Of a DNA stretch of 64,000 nucleotides, positions 44,912 to 58,144 are shown piece after piece. How positions within the stretch are numbered: position 1 is the first letter of the stretch; each line of letters begins with the position of its first letter. The translations under genes were made by a program, and so were the position numbers. The stretch is taken from positions 14,561,001 through 14,625,000 of the forward strand of contig OZ059895.1 of assembly GCA_964057225.1 (NCBI GenBank), in the 5' to 3' direction. Under the pieces are notes generated by a model. That model made no database searches. It worked only from the letters and a program-made list of their open reading frames with translations, and was not told the DNA's origin. This stretch comes from Auanema rhodensis. Lineage: Eukaryota > Nematoda > Chromadorea > Rhabditida > Rhabditidae.

Positions 44912-46212
44912 CTACTTGCTTTCCTTGAGGAACTGGTAGACAACACCGAAGTCCTTGCCAGAGTACTCGGGAGACTGAGCAAGAAGGCGGTACAGCTGGT
45001 GAGCTAAGGAGCCCAAGGGGGTTGGCGCTTGAACATTGGTGGCTGCATTTTGGGCAAGAGAAAGATCCTATAAATTATATATAATTTAATTTTCAAATTT
45101 AATCAGCTGATAGTACACCATACCTTTGCCATTAATGCGCTACCAAAACCTCCTTGATATCCCTTGCTTGGAGGAATTCCTTCTATTACTCCTGGGACAG
45201 GATTGTATGTGTCAGATGACCAGCATCTTCCGGATGATGTGTTTATAATTGAAGCTAATTGCTTGGGGTTTAATCCCATCCTTAAACAAACAGGATGTAC
45301 CACACGAAAGATAAAAAGCAGTTTTACTTGACTCCAAGATTCATAGTTTCAGCTACTCCTACCATCTCAATACCCAAAAGCATATTGTTGCAGATCTTTG
45401 CAGCTTGCCCGTTGCCAACCTTGCCGCAGTCAACCTAGTAATTTGATTACTAATTTGATCTTTTAGGCAGCAAATGTGCTTACAATGTTCTTGCCCATTA
45501 ATTTGAGATATGTGCTTGCTCGTTCAAAAGTTTTTGGACACTCGCCACTACCAACCATGAAGGTAAGGGTTCCAGCTTGGGCTCCTATACGAGAAAATTG
45601 AATTAAAGTTTCAATCAAACTGATAATATACCACCAACGCCTCCTGAAACTGGAGCATCGATATACTTGCTGGATTTTTTGTTGCATAAAGCAGAAACCT
45701 AAAAAATATTTTTTTAAAATAAAACTTTGCAAAATATGTTGAGTTAATAACCCCAACTATATTTGGAAATCAAAGAGGTGGATAAAGGTAAATTGGCAGG
45801 AACCATTACCTCGAGGGAAGCAACTTGGTCGATGGTTGAGGAGTCCATGCATAAAGTGTCAGGTTGCATAGTTCTATTTTAAAAATAGTATATATCACAA
45901 TCCAAACAGGGGATACTCACTTCAATAGACCAGAATCTCCTCCATAAACCTCACGAACATGTGGGCTACTTGGAAGCATAGTGACAATGTTTTTGGAAGC
46001 AGCAGCAACATCGGCTGGATGTGCAGCAACTTCACAACCGTCAGCCTTAAAGCTAGGGTTCAAGACGAACATAGTTTTCAGGTAATAACCTTAAATTGGT
46101 CAACAGTACTCTTGTTGACATCATAGATGATCAACTTGTGACCATTTCTCATAAGGTTACGGGCCATATGCCCACCCATATTTCCTAGACCAATAAACCC
46201 GACAAGAGACAT
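44912..46212 (-). CDS. HIBADH: 3-hydroxyisobutyrate dehydrogenase
   Basis: A multi-exon minus-strand gene with start [20 protein letters not shown] at 46212 and stop at 44912. GFIGLGNMG is the NAD-binding Rossmann loop. [20 protein letters not shown]-like text in exon 4 is the substrate-binding DAPVSGG motif. [14 protein letters not shown] contains the catalytic lysine motif (G-x-x-x-K-x-x-N-N). The C-terminal [12 protein letters not shown] and [11 protein letters not shown] follow. The enzyme acts in valine catabolism, oxidising 3-hydroxyisobutyrate with NAD. The model begins directly at the Rossmann fold, without a mitochondrial presequence. The acceptor CAACGTTTTAG lies flush with the ATG, which supports the start. 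It is 298 nt downstream of har-1. Confidence 0.9.
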
Positions 46213-46509
46213 CTAAAACGTTGAGGTAGAAAACTTATTGAAAATGAAAGAATAACAATCACAAGACAAACTGACACAATTTCTAAGAAGACACTATGAT
46301 AAGAACAAATCGATAGTACGGCAACGAACAACTCAAAAAAATAATTTTCGGGAAATCCGATGATAAGAAAAAGTGAACTGAAAAAAATCTTAGCACTATT
46401 TATTCTACTCAGAGCAGTTTAGTGCATCAAGTTCTACAATGTGGCTAATATCTTTATAAACTTTAATGAAAAAAATTGAAAATTTTCATATAAATCAACA
46501 CTAACAAAT

Positions 46510-47155
46510 TTAGGCATAGTGAGCCTTGCAAGCCTTGAAAGCATCATTGAATCCGTTGCAAAGAGCAACATCGGATTGGCTTTGAGAGCTGAAATTGACA
46601 GAAACTTGATTATTTTTTCTAAATATGGATAGCATACCATTCAATGAATTGCTTCCACTCGAACTCGCAAGGTTGGGAATAGGATTGTCCTGGGGCAGCA
46701 ACTGGGGCAGCAGCAGCAGCTGGAGCAGCGGCAGCTTCATTGGAAGATCCTCCAGTGAACATATGACCGATGGTGTGTCCCTAAAACAAAAAAATAGACA
46801 CGTAGCTAAAATATAGCACTTACGACAGCACTTCCAATTGCAACTCCTCCAGCAGTAGCAGCCATTTGAGCCATAAGGCCTGGCCCTTGGGATGGAGCAG
46901 CAGAAGCCATTGGAGATGGGGCAGAAACTGGAGTTGGAGCTGCATGTGTTGGGGCTGGGGTAGGAGCAGCTAAATTATAATAATTAGTAATACAGGTAAA
47001 AATATAATTACTTTAATTTAATTTGAAATTATTGAATAATAATTACCTGGTCTAGAGAATGAAGCTGGAGCTGGGGCTGGGGCAGCTCTGGATACTGGAG
47101 GAGCAGTACGAACTGGAGCAGAAGGCTTAGGTGAAGCAGCACGTCTACGAACCAT
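46510..47155 (-). CDS. har-1: HAR-1 / CHCHD2-CHCHD10 homologue
   Basis: Four exons: 47047..47155, 46824..46969, 46638..46780, 46510..46588 (158 aa). The basic, Pro/Ala-rich N-terminus [20 protein letters not shown] serves as a mitochondrial signal. The glycine/alanine helix [20 protein letters not shown] with [10 protein letters not shown] is the family's central hydrophobic stretch. The C-terminal CHCH domain is [19 protein letters not shown] with [12 protein letters not shown], a CX9C pair. The proteins act in the intermembrane space and are linked to MICOS and to respiratory stress. The ATG is one base after TTTATTACAG, a trans-splice-like acceptor. It may lead an operon har-1, HIBADH, glod-4. 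Confidence 0.93.
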
Positions 47156-48598
47156 TCTGTAATAAACACCAATTAAGTACAAATTAAATAATATTAAAGA
47201 TTTGACAATAGCACCGAGCAATTTTTATAAATATAACAGGTAAAATAGATGTGACATTCGCAAAAGAACAAATGCTTAAATAATGCTGCATTATGAAATT
47301 TAAAAAACAAAACACGTCATCCGTACTATTTCAAAATTTATTTGAAGAGCGAAACACGTGATCAAGATCTTTCTAGAAAGTTTGCTGGACACCTGTGGTT
47401 AAAGTAGCTAATGCAATAGTTGGTTGGTATCATTCGGGGCAAAGACGATCGTAATGTGGAATTAAACAACAAACGTTGGGAAAAATTGTTTGACAGATGA
47501 AGCTTATATTCAAAATTGAAATTTAAAAAGAGGTTTATCATAAACAAAAATATTAAAAACTTAATGTAAACAAAATTAAATTACTTCTGAAGTGATATAG
47601 TTTTTTGAGTAGTATTTTCCATTTTTTCAAATTATTTTCCGCGTAGCTAATATACTTAGTACCGTAATTATAACCAGTATTAGAACCAGTTTTCTCTATT
47701 GTCTTATATATGGGTCAGATAAAGAGTGAATGATACGTATATTGGACATCGAACTCATCTATTTATGTATGACTGAGGAATTATCAAAAGTCTTCCTCCC
47801 TCTCATCCCGCTCCGAACCATAATGCAACATTACTCGCAAATTTTATAAATTTTAAATGTTATTGACTGAATGTAATGAAACTTGAGAATATATAACAAG
47901 AACTTTATCCATGATACTGAACTTGCTTGTTTTAAGTTTTATTATTGTCCTTGTTTAACCTACTTTAGTTGAAATAACCGCAATTCTATTTTAATATACC
48001 CTTTTCAAGTCGTTATTAGTGACTGACGGTGTGCTAATGTTTCTCATTATTCGCATAATTTCATTACTATTTCCAATATTCTTTTATATTTTAATCCATA
48101 AATGTGAAGAATAGGCTGCTAGATAACTCTTATGCCCACCCATCTTGTCTTTTGAGAGTTACTATTCTTGAAGACATAAGAAGACTCCTCGTCTTCAAAT
48201 TCTAGTCTTCTTTTGAACTTTTCTGTTCAATGCCAGTGTTCTGATATTTTTTCCAATCGCAGCAATATTTTTATAGTATTATGTGAAATATTTGAATTTG
48301 TATTGATTTGGCTACCATAATCCTTTTAATAGAAATGATAAAATTGTAATGATATTCTTTTAAATAAATGTTATATATTCAAACGTTTATTTAAAGAGAA
48401 TTTGTTAATGCATTATATATTCTAAAGAAAATTCGATATAGGAGAGTCGTATTTACTTTACGCCTGTTCTGTCTTTAGATAACTGTCATTTCACGACTAC
48501 AACCTCCTTGAAAATGTTCGTTATTGCTCTCATTTTTCTTTTTTTTTCTCTTTTCTTTCCCTGTAATCATTATATTTAAAGGATTTTAAATGTGAACA
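47156..48598. other. Divergent intergenic region
   Basis: About 1.4 kb between har-1 (-) and the C1GALT1/COSMC-like gene (+). It is AT-rich and has no convincing exon. The minus-strand frame at 47362..47547 has no domain. It should contain the promoters of both flanking genes. Confidence 0.4.
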
Positions 48599-50173
48599 AT
48601 GGGTCTTTTTTCTCGTCATGGTTACCGGCTTTTAAAGCCGCGTGGAGTATTCCGGAAGCTTATGCTTAAGTATGATAAAGCTTCCAATTAAAATTAATAT
48701 TGAATATTATTTATCAGGGAAGTAGCAATACCTTTACTTTTTGGTATAGTCTTGGGAATTATTATTGGCCATATAAGCTTCAGTGTTAGTACGGATGACG
48801 CTGAGCAGATGCATGTTAAAGTTAATTTTCATAGTATGTTGATTTGCTTTTATTTAACTTAAAATAAAATTATAGATGAAGAATTTAACAATTCGTCATT
48901 GTTTGTACTAAGATGCGTGATAATGTTAAACCCTTCAGCTAAAGTTAGTTGATTAAACAAACATTCTTTTAAAACTTATTCCAGAAACTTAGTAGTTTTC
49001 TAATGGCCATTCGTGATACATATGGAAGTATGTGTAATCAAACTATTTATTATACTAACGATAAAAAACTATATCGACAAGTTAAAGGTCTTTTAATCAT
49101 AAATTTTTCTTAATTTTTATTTTTTTTTAAATTTCAGACTTGAATATTGTTTACTTAGACAACTCTCAAAATTCTTATGATTGGGACTATTTCTCTATGA
49201 TTGCTCAAAAAAGCTCCCAGGTTTCTTATTAAAATATAGAAATATATTCACAAAATGCCTTACAGCCACCAGCCGCATGGACCATATTTTTGGATGAACA
49301 AAACGCATTATTTGTTGGAAATTTGAGAAAAGCTGTCTTGAACTTCAATCATCAAGAACCTCTAATATTAGCTAGAATTGTCAAAGACATGTAGCTTTAT
49401 GCATGTGATTTTTATAATTCAATGATTGGTTTTCAGGTCAATTTCAAATTATATTTTTCCATTTTGGAACCGTGTGCGCATTCCCATACAAGGTGGCGTT
49501 CTAATGACAGCGTCAGCAATCTCTGCACTGCGATCCTGCACAGATGGCTTTTGGCCACGCTATACTGAATCATCTCTCTATTCATGTGCTCAACAAAAGA
49601 ATATTACATTAATTGATCCCATAGATGAGGTTTAAATGAGTTAATAAGGCTTCAAACAATCTTTTTTTCCAGGAAGGAATGCATTTGTTCAATTACATGA
49701 ACTTTAAAACTGTAGTTTCTGCTGCTTATCAAGCTAAAAACAAAGGAAATAAAGTAAGTTATCTTCTTTGAACTTGTCAACTTTTGCTCCTCTTTCAGTT
49801 GGGCTTTGATTGTTGTTCTGACCATGCTCTAACTTTCGGACAACTAACACATAAAGAAATTAGGATGGCTTTTTATACTTCAAGCAAATTAAAAATCTTT
49901 GGAAAATCGAAAGGTTCCAGTTCAGCTTCACTTTTCATTTAATTTTCTGAATTTATTGCAGACGTTGAATACGTAGACGATGATTATGGATACCCACCGA
50001 AAACCACAACGAAGCCTACCACAAAGAATCCAACAACAAAGAAAATGAGCATAATTAACAAAATTAATCCGAGTACAGGAAAGAAAAGTAATGATACATT
50101 ACTTTCTGGATTAGGTATGTTAAATGATACTAAGGGTGATATTGATAATATTAAAGCGGATATATTGAACTAG
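48599..50173 (+). CDS. C1GALT1/COSMC-like type II membrane protein (GT31 fold)
   Basis: Ten exons: 48599..48669, 48718..48833, 48876..48943, 48985..49087, 49138..49220, 49266..49390, 49437..49629, 49673..49753, 49799..49913, 49962..50173 (388 aa). A short basic N-terminus precedes a single membrane anchor (AIPLLFGIVLGIIIGHISF). The lumenal part then follows the core-1 beta-3-galactosyltransferase layout: SLFVLRCVIMLNP, AIRDTYGSMCNQTIYYTND, DWDYFSMIAQ, PPAAWTIFLDEQNALFVGNL, IQGGVLMTASAISAL and the late GFDCCSDHALTFGQL. The position where active C1GALT1 has its DxD metal site carries FLDEQ instead, so it may be a COSMC-like chaperone or an inactive paralogue. The Thr/Pro-rich end (KTTTKPTTKNPTTKK) is an extension of its own. 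Confidence 0.82.
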
Positions 50174-50343
50174 AATATTTAAATTTATAAGCTCCAACAT
50201 ATTTTGATGAATGTGTTGATAGGAATTTGAAATTAATCTGTGATTGAAATGCTCCTGTATATAGATGTAAAATTGAATGATTGATAATAAAATTTATTTA
50301 TTTCTAGCATATATTTACAAATAGACCACGACTTATCGTTGCA

Positions 50344-51802
50344 TTAAACAGATGGTGGAGTTTGTACGTTGATAAGTGATCCAATCTTTTGAGGAAGAAC
50401 TTCTAATTCTCTAAGAGTTAGTACTTTATCGTTGTTAATATCCAAAGCTGAGATGACTTTTTCAATTTCTGCGGATGAGATCTGAAGAATTTAAGGGTTC
50501 TTTTATACTTCAAAGCTGTTAATTGTTCTAACCTGTCCGTATTGGTTAGCGAAAGTGTGGATTTCTTCAGCAGACAGCTGATCATCTCTATTGGCGTCAA
50601 TGAAGGAAAGAAGCTGAGCAGCCATCTCGCGGTTGATTTCAGTTTGGCTTCTTGGCTTGTTGAAGAGAAGCTGAGCTTCGAATTCGGCAAAGCTAAGCTG
50701 ACCATCCTTGTTAGTATCAGCAATAGCCAAAACTCCGGTAATAATTCTAGAATTTATTAGTGGTATAAAGAATTTTTCAGAATGAACTCAACCCGTCGTC
50801 GAAAGTTTCACGAGCTTGAGCAATTTCTTGGATATCAACAATTCTGTCATTATTAAGATCCATTCTCTATAAAGTTTGAGTTCAACTTGAGATAAAACTT
50901 TGATTTAAAATCAACCTTGAAAATCTCTTCAGCAGCATCAATTGGTTTCTTGCTTAACTCATAAGCAAGTGGTACGAACTCGGAAACATCAAGCTTTCCA
51001 TCATTGGATTGATCGAAATTCTTGAATGTGCCTTAAATCATTTGAACAAGGTTAAATGAATGACTCATATCTTCATACTTCTGATGAATTCCTCGTCATG
51101 ATCTCTTCTCTTCAACTTATTCCAACGTTCGAATTCATTAAAGTCAATTTCGCCGTTTCCATCAAAGTCAACGTCATCGAATGGAGTAACTAGAATGATT
51201 CATCTTAGTTAGCCTTGTCAGTGAATAATGATTATATAGAAGCTAGAATTTTATTGGATTTATCAGAAGGCATTTGGCCTTGTATACACTAAAATATCGT
51301 GTTCAGCTACATGGTCATCAAAACATTGCTTCACATTTTAGGGGGAATGGGAGTTTATTAACGCGAAAAATTGCGCATCGGCATGAAAAACGGCGGGTCG
51401 TCACTTCATAATCCGGTTTAAGCTACTCTTTGCCAGATAAAGTCCTTTCAATAAATAGCTAAAACAGATATAAACGAGTTCCATATCATGCCCGTATCTC
51501 GATTGAAAAGTTTAGAATTTAAATTTAGTATTTACAGTAAAGTAATATGAAATGAAAAGCAAAAGATTATAGTTTGATAGAATAAGAATTACAGCTATAG
51601 GATGGTGTGCTAATTAAATTCAAGTTATTGGGTAGTGTTATAGAAGAATATAACTAATAGCTTATCTTAGATAAACATATATTATAAACTAGTTAATTTA
51701 GAAAAGAAATTAACAGGAACCATTAGTGTTAGCCATTTCCATATCTGCAAAAACAATAGAAACGCTAACAAAAGCAATCAAAGCCACCAATCGCATTGCC
51801 AT
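50344..51802 (-). CDS. Secretory six-EF-hand protein, CREC (reticulocalbin/calumenin)-like
   Basis: Six exons: 51721..51802, 51079..51189, 50916..51031, 50793..50866, 50533..50746, 50344..50481 (244 aa). The signal peptide is MAMRLVALIAFVSVSIVFA. The EF-hand loops are DVDFDGNGEIDFNEF, NFDQSNDGKLDVSEF, RMDLNNDRIVDIQEI, IADTNKDGQLSFAEF, FIDANRDDQLSAEEI and ALDINNDKVLTLREL; the last two have some non-canonical positions. Six EF-hands behind a signal peptide is the CREC arrangement. The C-terminus is QTPPSV, so there is no HDEL-type ER retention signal and secretion is possible. The first intron is long (51190..51720). CGTTTCAG sits 2 nt before the ATG. Confidence 0.85.
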
Positions 51803-52554
51803 ATCTGAAACGTTTAATGATTGAAATAGAATCAGGAAGATGAAACATGCTGCTAAGCATCATCATTTTTTAATGAAATAGGAGTATATGTTTCTAAAGA
51901 AAAATGCAAGAATGTGAAATTAATGTAAAGATCTTTAATACAAAAAAGGAAGAGAAGGATGGTTTGAGATGGTTCAACTACGTAAAAGGACAACTAATGA
52001 AAATGTTGAAGAAAAAAATAGAAGACAGCCATTTTCTGTAGTAAATAAGTGAATAAGATGTATGACAATAATCTTATTGTATTAAATCCAAGAAACAGAC
52101 GAAATGACTTTCGCGAGGATAGAAGATGGGTATGATGTAAGCGAGATATCTAAGGGGAGGAGGAACTCGTCTCTAAACTCGTTTGTCGCACGGATATGTT
52201 ACCATCAAGGACGAATATTCGTAGTGAAAGCTTCTGTTTATATGTTGATTGAATGGATTTCATTCATCAACTATAAGGACGACATTTTTTAATGCAATTG
52301 ACAAATAATTTGAGAAGAAAGTACTTTTCATAGTAAAATGTATAAAGAACACACAAGATTGCAATCTTTTCCATAGAAGTGACGTTCAGGTTTGTAGACA
52401 ACCGGTCTGCAAGAATGAAATGAGCTAAATGAAAAGTCAAAGATTACATGAAAGTAAATTAGATTTGCGTGAAACTGTTCATTTTTAATTTACTAAAACG
52501 TGAACTCGGTCGTTCATCAGCTAATTCGTTCCATAAAAATTTGAATTTTGAAAA
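51803..52554. other. Divergent intergenic region
   Basis: About 750 bp between the EF-hand gene (-) and the Rpt2-like gene (+). No domain-bearing frame. Probable promoters of both. Confidence 0.4.
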
Positions 52555-54377
<1,823 letters not shown>

Positions 54378-54523
54378 GAAGAAAAAACAACATATAAAAC
54401 TTAACATAAAATTAAAACATAAATTATGAAAGATTCAATAAATTAATTTACAAGAATATGCATATATAAAATCATTTTTGTCATTAAAATACCCTTAATG
54501 AATTATTTACTCATATTCACATA

Positions 54524-56101
54524 TCACAAAACCATTCCAATTTCCCCTGAGTGAGTAGAGTCTGTTAGAGATATATTCTCAGGGCAACATGGCAAGACGA
54601 AAATATCAGTAGACCATGAAACTGTTTCTACATCAATATCTGCAAAATTCAATTAAGCTTATAATCAATTAATCTTAATTATTTACTTATTGGTGCTGAA
54701 GAAAGCCCATATAGATTAGCATCAATTAAATTTTTACTTGTTACAAATTCAAATCTTAAACGCCATTTCAGATGTACTGAAAACAGATCTATAATAACCG
54801 AAAACTTAGCATACTAACCAGTGTCAGTGAAAAACGTGGGATTAGCGTGCATAGGAATGCATAATCGGAATGTTCCATCTTTGGTGAAAGCACATACTTC
54901 TTGACTACTCGCGAGAACGGTTGTTTTACTCTTAAAGCTTCTTCATTTTAAAGTATTATTAACAAGTTTTACTCGATGATTATTGTTTTCTGCTTCTTCT
55001 GCATTTGCAGGTTCGGGAAGGGATTCAACAGATTCTAAGTCAACGGAAAATTGTACACAGTTAACATCAGCATCTAGAATAAGTCTTAAGTTGAATTTTG
55101 ATATATTTAAACAAATGATAACCTCTGAAATCTAAATGTCCTACAATTTCTTCCCCTAATCTGAATACTTTCTTATATAATGTCAGGAATGTGACGCGCC
55201 CATTGGCATTCGTCATACTAAAACTAAAAGGCTTTCTGGGTGCTGTCATTTGATCCACAACTGATGAAACCATCTGAATATTTGCCCCGTTTAAATTTGA
55301 ATGAAAAAAAGTTTAATAGACCTCAGATAAACTATTGCTTGGCGGAGTAATGAAGGGATTTGTACTTTGATCCAGCTTCATATCAAGTGTAACAGATGGA
55401 ATGATTCTGAACAATTTCAGTGAAAAACATGATTAAATCTTGAGAAAAATAAAGTTTTTAAATATTGTATTGATCAAAGTGTAACGTTTCAATCATAATC
55501 ATGTTTTTGTTTGAATTAATATAACAAACGTTAACAAACCTAACTGGAATGTGCATAACTTTGATTGGAGCTCGAACATGTTGTACAGCTATATTAATTT
55601 TACTTAAATACTTAATAAAATGACCCCGAAATGATGGAGGAACACCATTTTCTGGTATCTTTATCTGGAAAAATGTCTTATATCTTCAATAATTCCTGAG
55701 TAATACACAACCTCAGTTTGGAATTGCTTTTGCTCGCCTGGCCCAATATCTAAATCACAAAAAAGAATGAGCGGTAGAGAAGAATATACAGTTGAAGCGC
55801 TCTTAGATATGGCTGTAGTAGGTCTTTCAGATGCTGTATTTTGGGCTCCAAATATTCTTTCTTGAATAATAAACAGATTCGACTATATTAAAATATTTGT
55901 ATTTACCCGATACTAACTGAACACTTCCCCAAGCAAGATTTTCACGGTCTCTCTTCGATATATTTTTTAAAATGACCTAAGAGAGGATCATATTTCCTTT
56001 ACTTTTTGAATAGTATTGAAAGATACCTTAACAGTTATAACTTCTCTTGCTAAAAATACAGCTCTAGGTCGATTAACAAAACCTTGAACTTGTATAGGCA
56101 T
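54524..56101 (-). CDS. RGP1: RGP1 homologue, subunit of the Rab6 exchange factor
   Basis: A multi-exon minus-strand gene from MPIQVQGFVNRPRAVFLARE at 56101 to SGEIGMVL-stop at 54524. Landmarks: NISKRDRENLAWGSVQL, PLILFCDLDIGPGEQKQF, the arrestin-like PPSFRGHFIKYLSKINIAVQ, PFSFSMTNANGRVTFLTLYK, FRLGEEIVGHLDF, TTVLASSQEVCAFTKDGTF and HLKWRLRFEFVTSK. These match the Rgp1 family, an arrestin-fold protein that with RIC1 activates Rab6 at the Golgi. The acceptor TCATCTGCAG lies flush with the ATG. It is about 290 nt downstream of the 56391-57794 gene on the same strand. Confidence 0.9.
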
Positions 56102-56390
56102 CTGCAGATGATACAAACTTATAAATTAAGATATTAAAAACTTGAAATATAAATAGTTTAAACTATTGGATATGAAAAATCGTTAACATTGCATTTGATG
56201 TACACATATATGCATAAATAACAATCTGAACAACATTTCCTAGCGTATACGACTTGTACAAACAATCAAATTATACCTCTTCAAATTTTAACAATTAATA
56301 CAAAGCTATTCAAACAGAGATCTTAGACGCATACGAAAATGCTTCTATAAGTTCTAAATTTGTAAAAAATAAAAGCAGAGTATGCTGCAG

Positions 56391-57794
56391 CTAATGAGAT
56401 AAGCAATATTCACAAACACCACTAGTGAGATTACGCATCTTACCAACTTCTCCTTCGTTATTATTACTAGGTTCTTCTTAAATGATCACATCAAGAATAT
56501 TCAATTTTATTGAATAAACTTACGAAAAGTACGAAGGACGGTTATTAAATCGACTTTCATCCAATCATAAGATGCCAACGGATGGGGTTTGGCATTGGGG
56601 CTACTTGAGATTAAACCTATAGATTACATTATAACCGATGCTAACACATGATTAACATACTATTATTTGTAAAACTAGTACACGAATTAATTGAAAAATC
56701 TACAGGATCAGCAGAGACATCTTCGGCTTTGCTTTCACAATTTTGGTCTTCAGGAGCAGTTTCAACTTCTATGTTCGTAAACTTAGGAGATTCTTCTTCA
56801 GTTGGAGTAAGTGGAAATGACCATGTTTTCTAAGAACAGAAAACATATTTTGGAAAAATATTAAACATTCCAAACCTTAACAACTGTTGTATTACGAGGA
56901 ACTTCTTGAGCTGGTGGTTTTACAGGGGAAGTCTAGAAACACCTCAGTTAAAATAAAACAAAAGGAATGTTATCAACCTTATGTACAGGTGAAACTTGAG
57001 CAGGTTTAGGTAAGCTGTTAAGAGGAATAGCATGCCAACATTTTATTTTACCGCTCATCTTCACCTGAATCATACACATTGATCTAACACCAAAAATTGA
57101 AAAAGTATACTCTGAGCTCATGCTTCATATCTGTAACAGCAGCTGTTCTCCACTTAACATTGCTTTTCATAGTTGGAGCCTGCTCCTTAGCAACAAATCG
57201 GACACTGGATCCAGATGAAAAAATCTGAACAAATAGCTAAACAAGGGAAAATGTGTCTTCCTATACCGAATTGATATTAGCTACTTGTGGTAAAACGTTT
57301 ATTCTTGTACAAAATATATTATATTTGGTTCCTTGCTAAAAATGAATAAATTGAATTATAAAATTAAACAAAAATCGAATTACCGCGGTATGTTCTATGA
57401 AACAAAATTCTCCTTTGGCATCAATATTTAAAACCTTTCCAACACCTTCTATGACCTGGGCATGTTTAATAAACTTAACCTTAGAGGCTTTCCACTTGGG
57501 TTTCCATCCAGAGCTTATATACATTAACTGTTCTTTCTAAATAAATTAAGATTAGATGAAAGAAGATTGGAATGGAAAACTAACACTACTAATAGCTACA
57601 GCATCAAATTCTACAATATCGTCAGGCAAATAATCTCTTTTTATTAACTCTGGAGGAACAATGACCGCTGTGCCTTCATACCTGAAACATAATATTGAGA
57701 AAAAGCTTGAAGGCTGCAAATCTTACCGCAATGCCATGTAACTATTTAAAGATAAATACATGACAGTGCCCTTTTGCCCAGAGAGCGATGTCAT
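56391..57794 (-). CDS. Orphan protein with repeated compact (OB/cold-shock-like) modules
   Basis: Ten exons: 57727..57794, 57585..57681, 57384..57536, 57267..57335, 57111..57224, 56978..57064, 56876..56932, 56682..56829, 56524..56616, 56391..56476 (323 aa, frame continuous). I do not recognise the family. The first half has two similar beta-rich stretches: GTVMYLSLNSYMALRYEGTA / PDDIVEFDAVAIS and GVGKVLNIDAKGEFCFIEHT / GTKYNIFCTRINVLP. This alternation of G-x-V...F/Y-I...D-V-E-F resembles S1/cold-shock OB folds, but I infer that only from pattern. The second half is Pro/Glu-rich (VHKTSPVKPPAQEVPRN, FPLTPTEEESPKF), likely disordered. It ends after the RGP1-side intergenic gap and may be co-transcribed with RGP1. 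Confidence 0.65.
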
Positions 57795-58144
57795 AACTAA
57801 ACCAAATAAGTAACAAAGGGCAGTCTATAAGAAAAGAAAAAAGTTAAAATCAAAAAAACATCTCTAGCAAATAAAGATAGAAAGTCATTTAAATAGTGTT
57901 TGTAAGTGAAAACAATAGTTGCCTTCAAAAAAGAGAAGTTGTCATGGTGATATAGTTAAGTATGATAACTTTCCTATAAATACAAAAAAATGTAGTAAAG
58001 AAAGCAGATGTTTCGAAATAAAAACACGAGCAAGAAATAGCAATATAATAAAGTAAGAGATACAAACGGCTCCAAACCGTTTAATACGAGATGAATAGTC
58101 CAAATCTAAGCTTTATTTTTCTCTAAATAACACGTCTTTTATCA

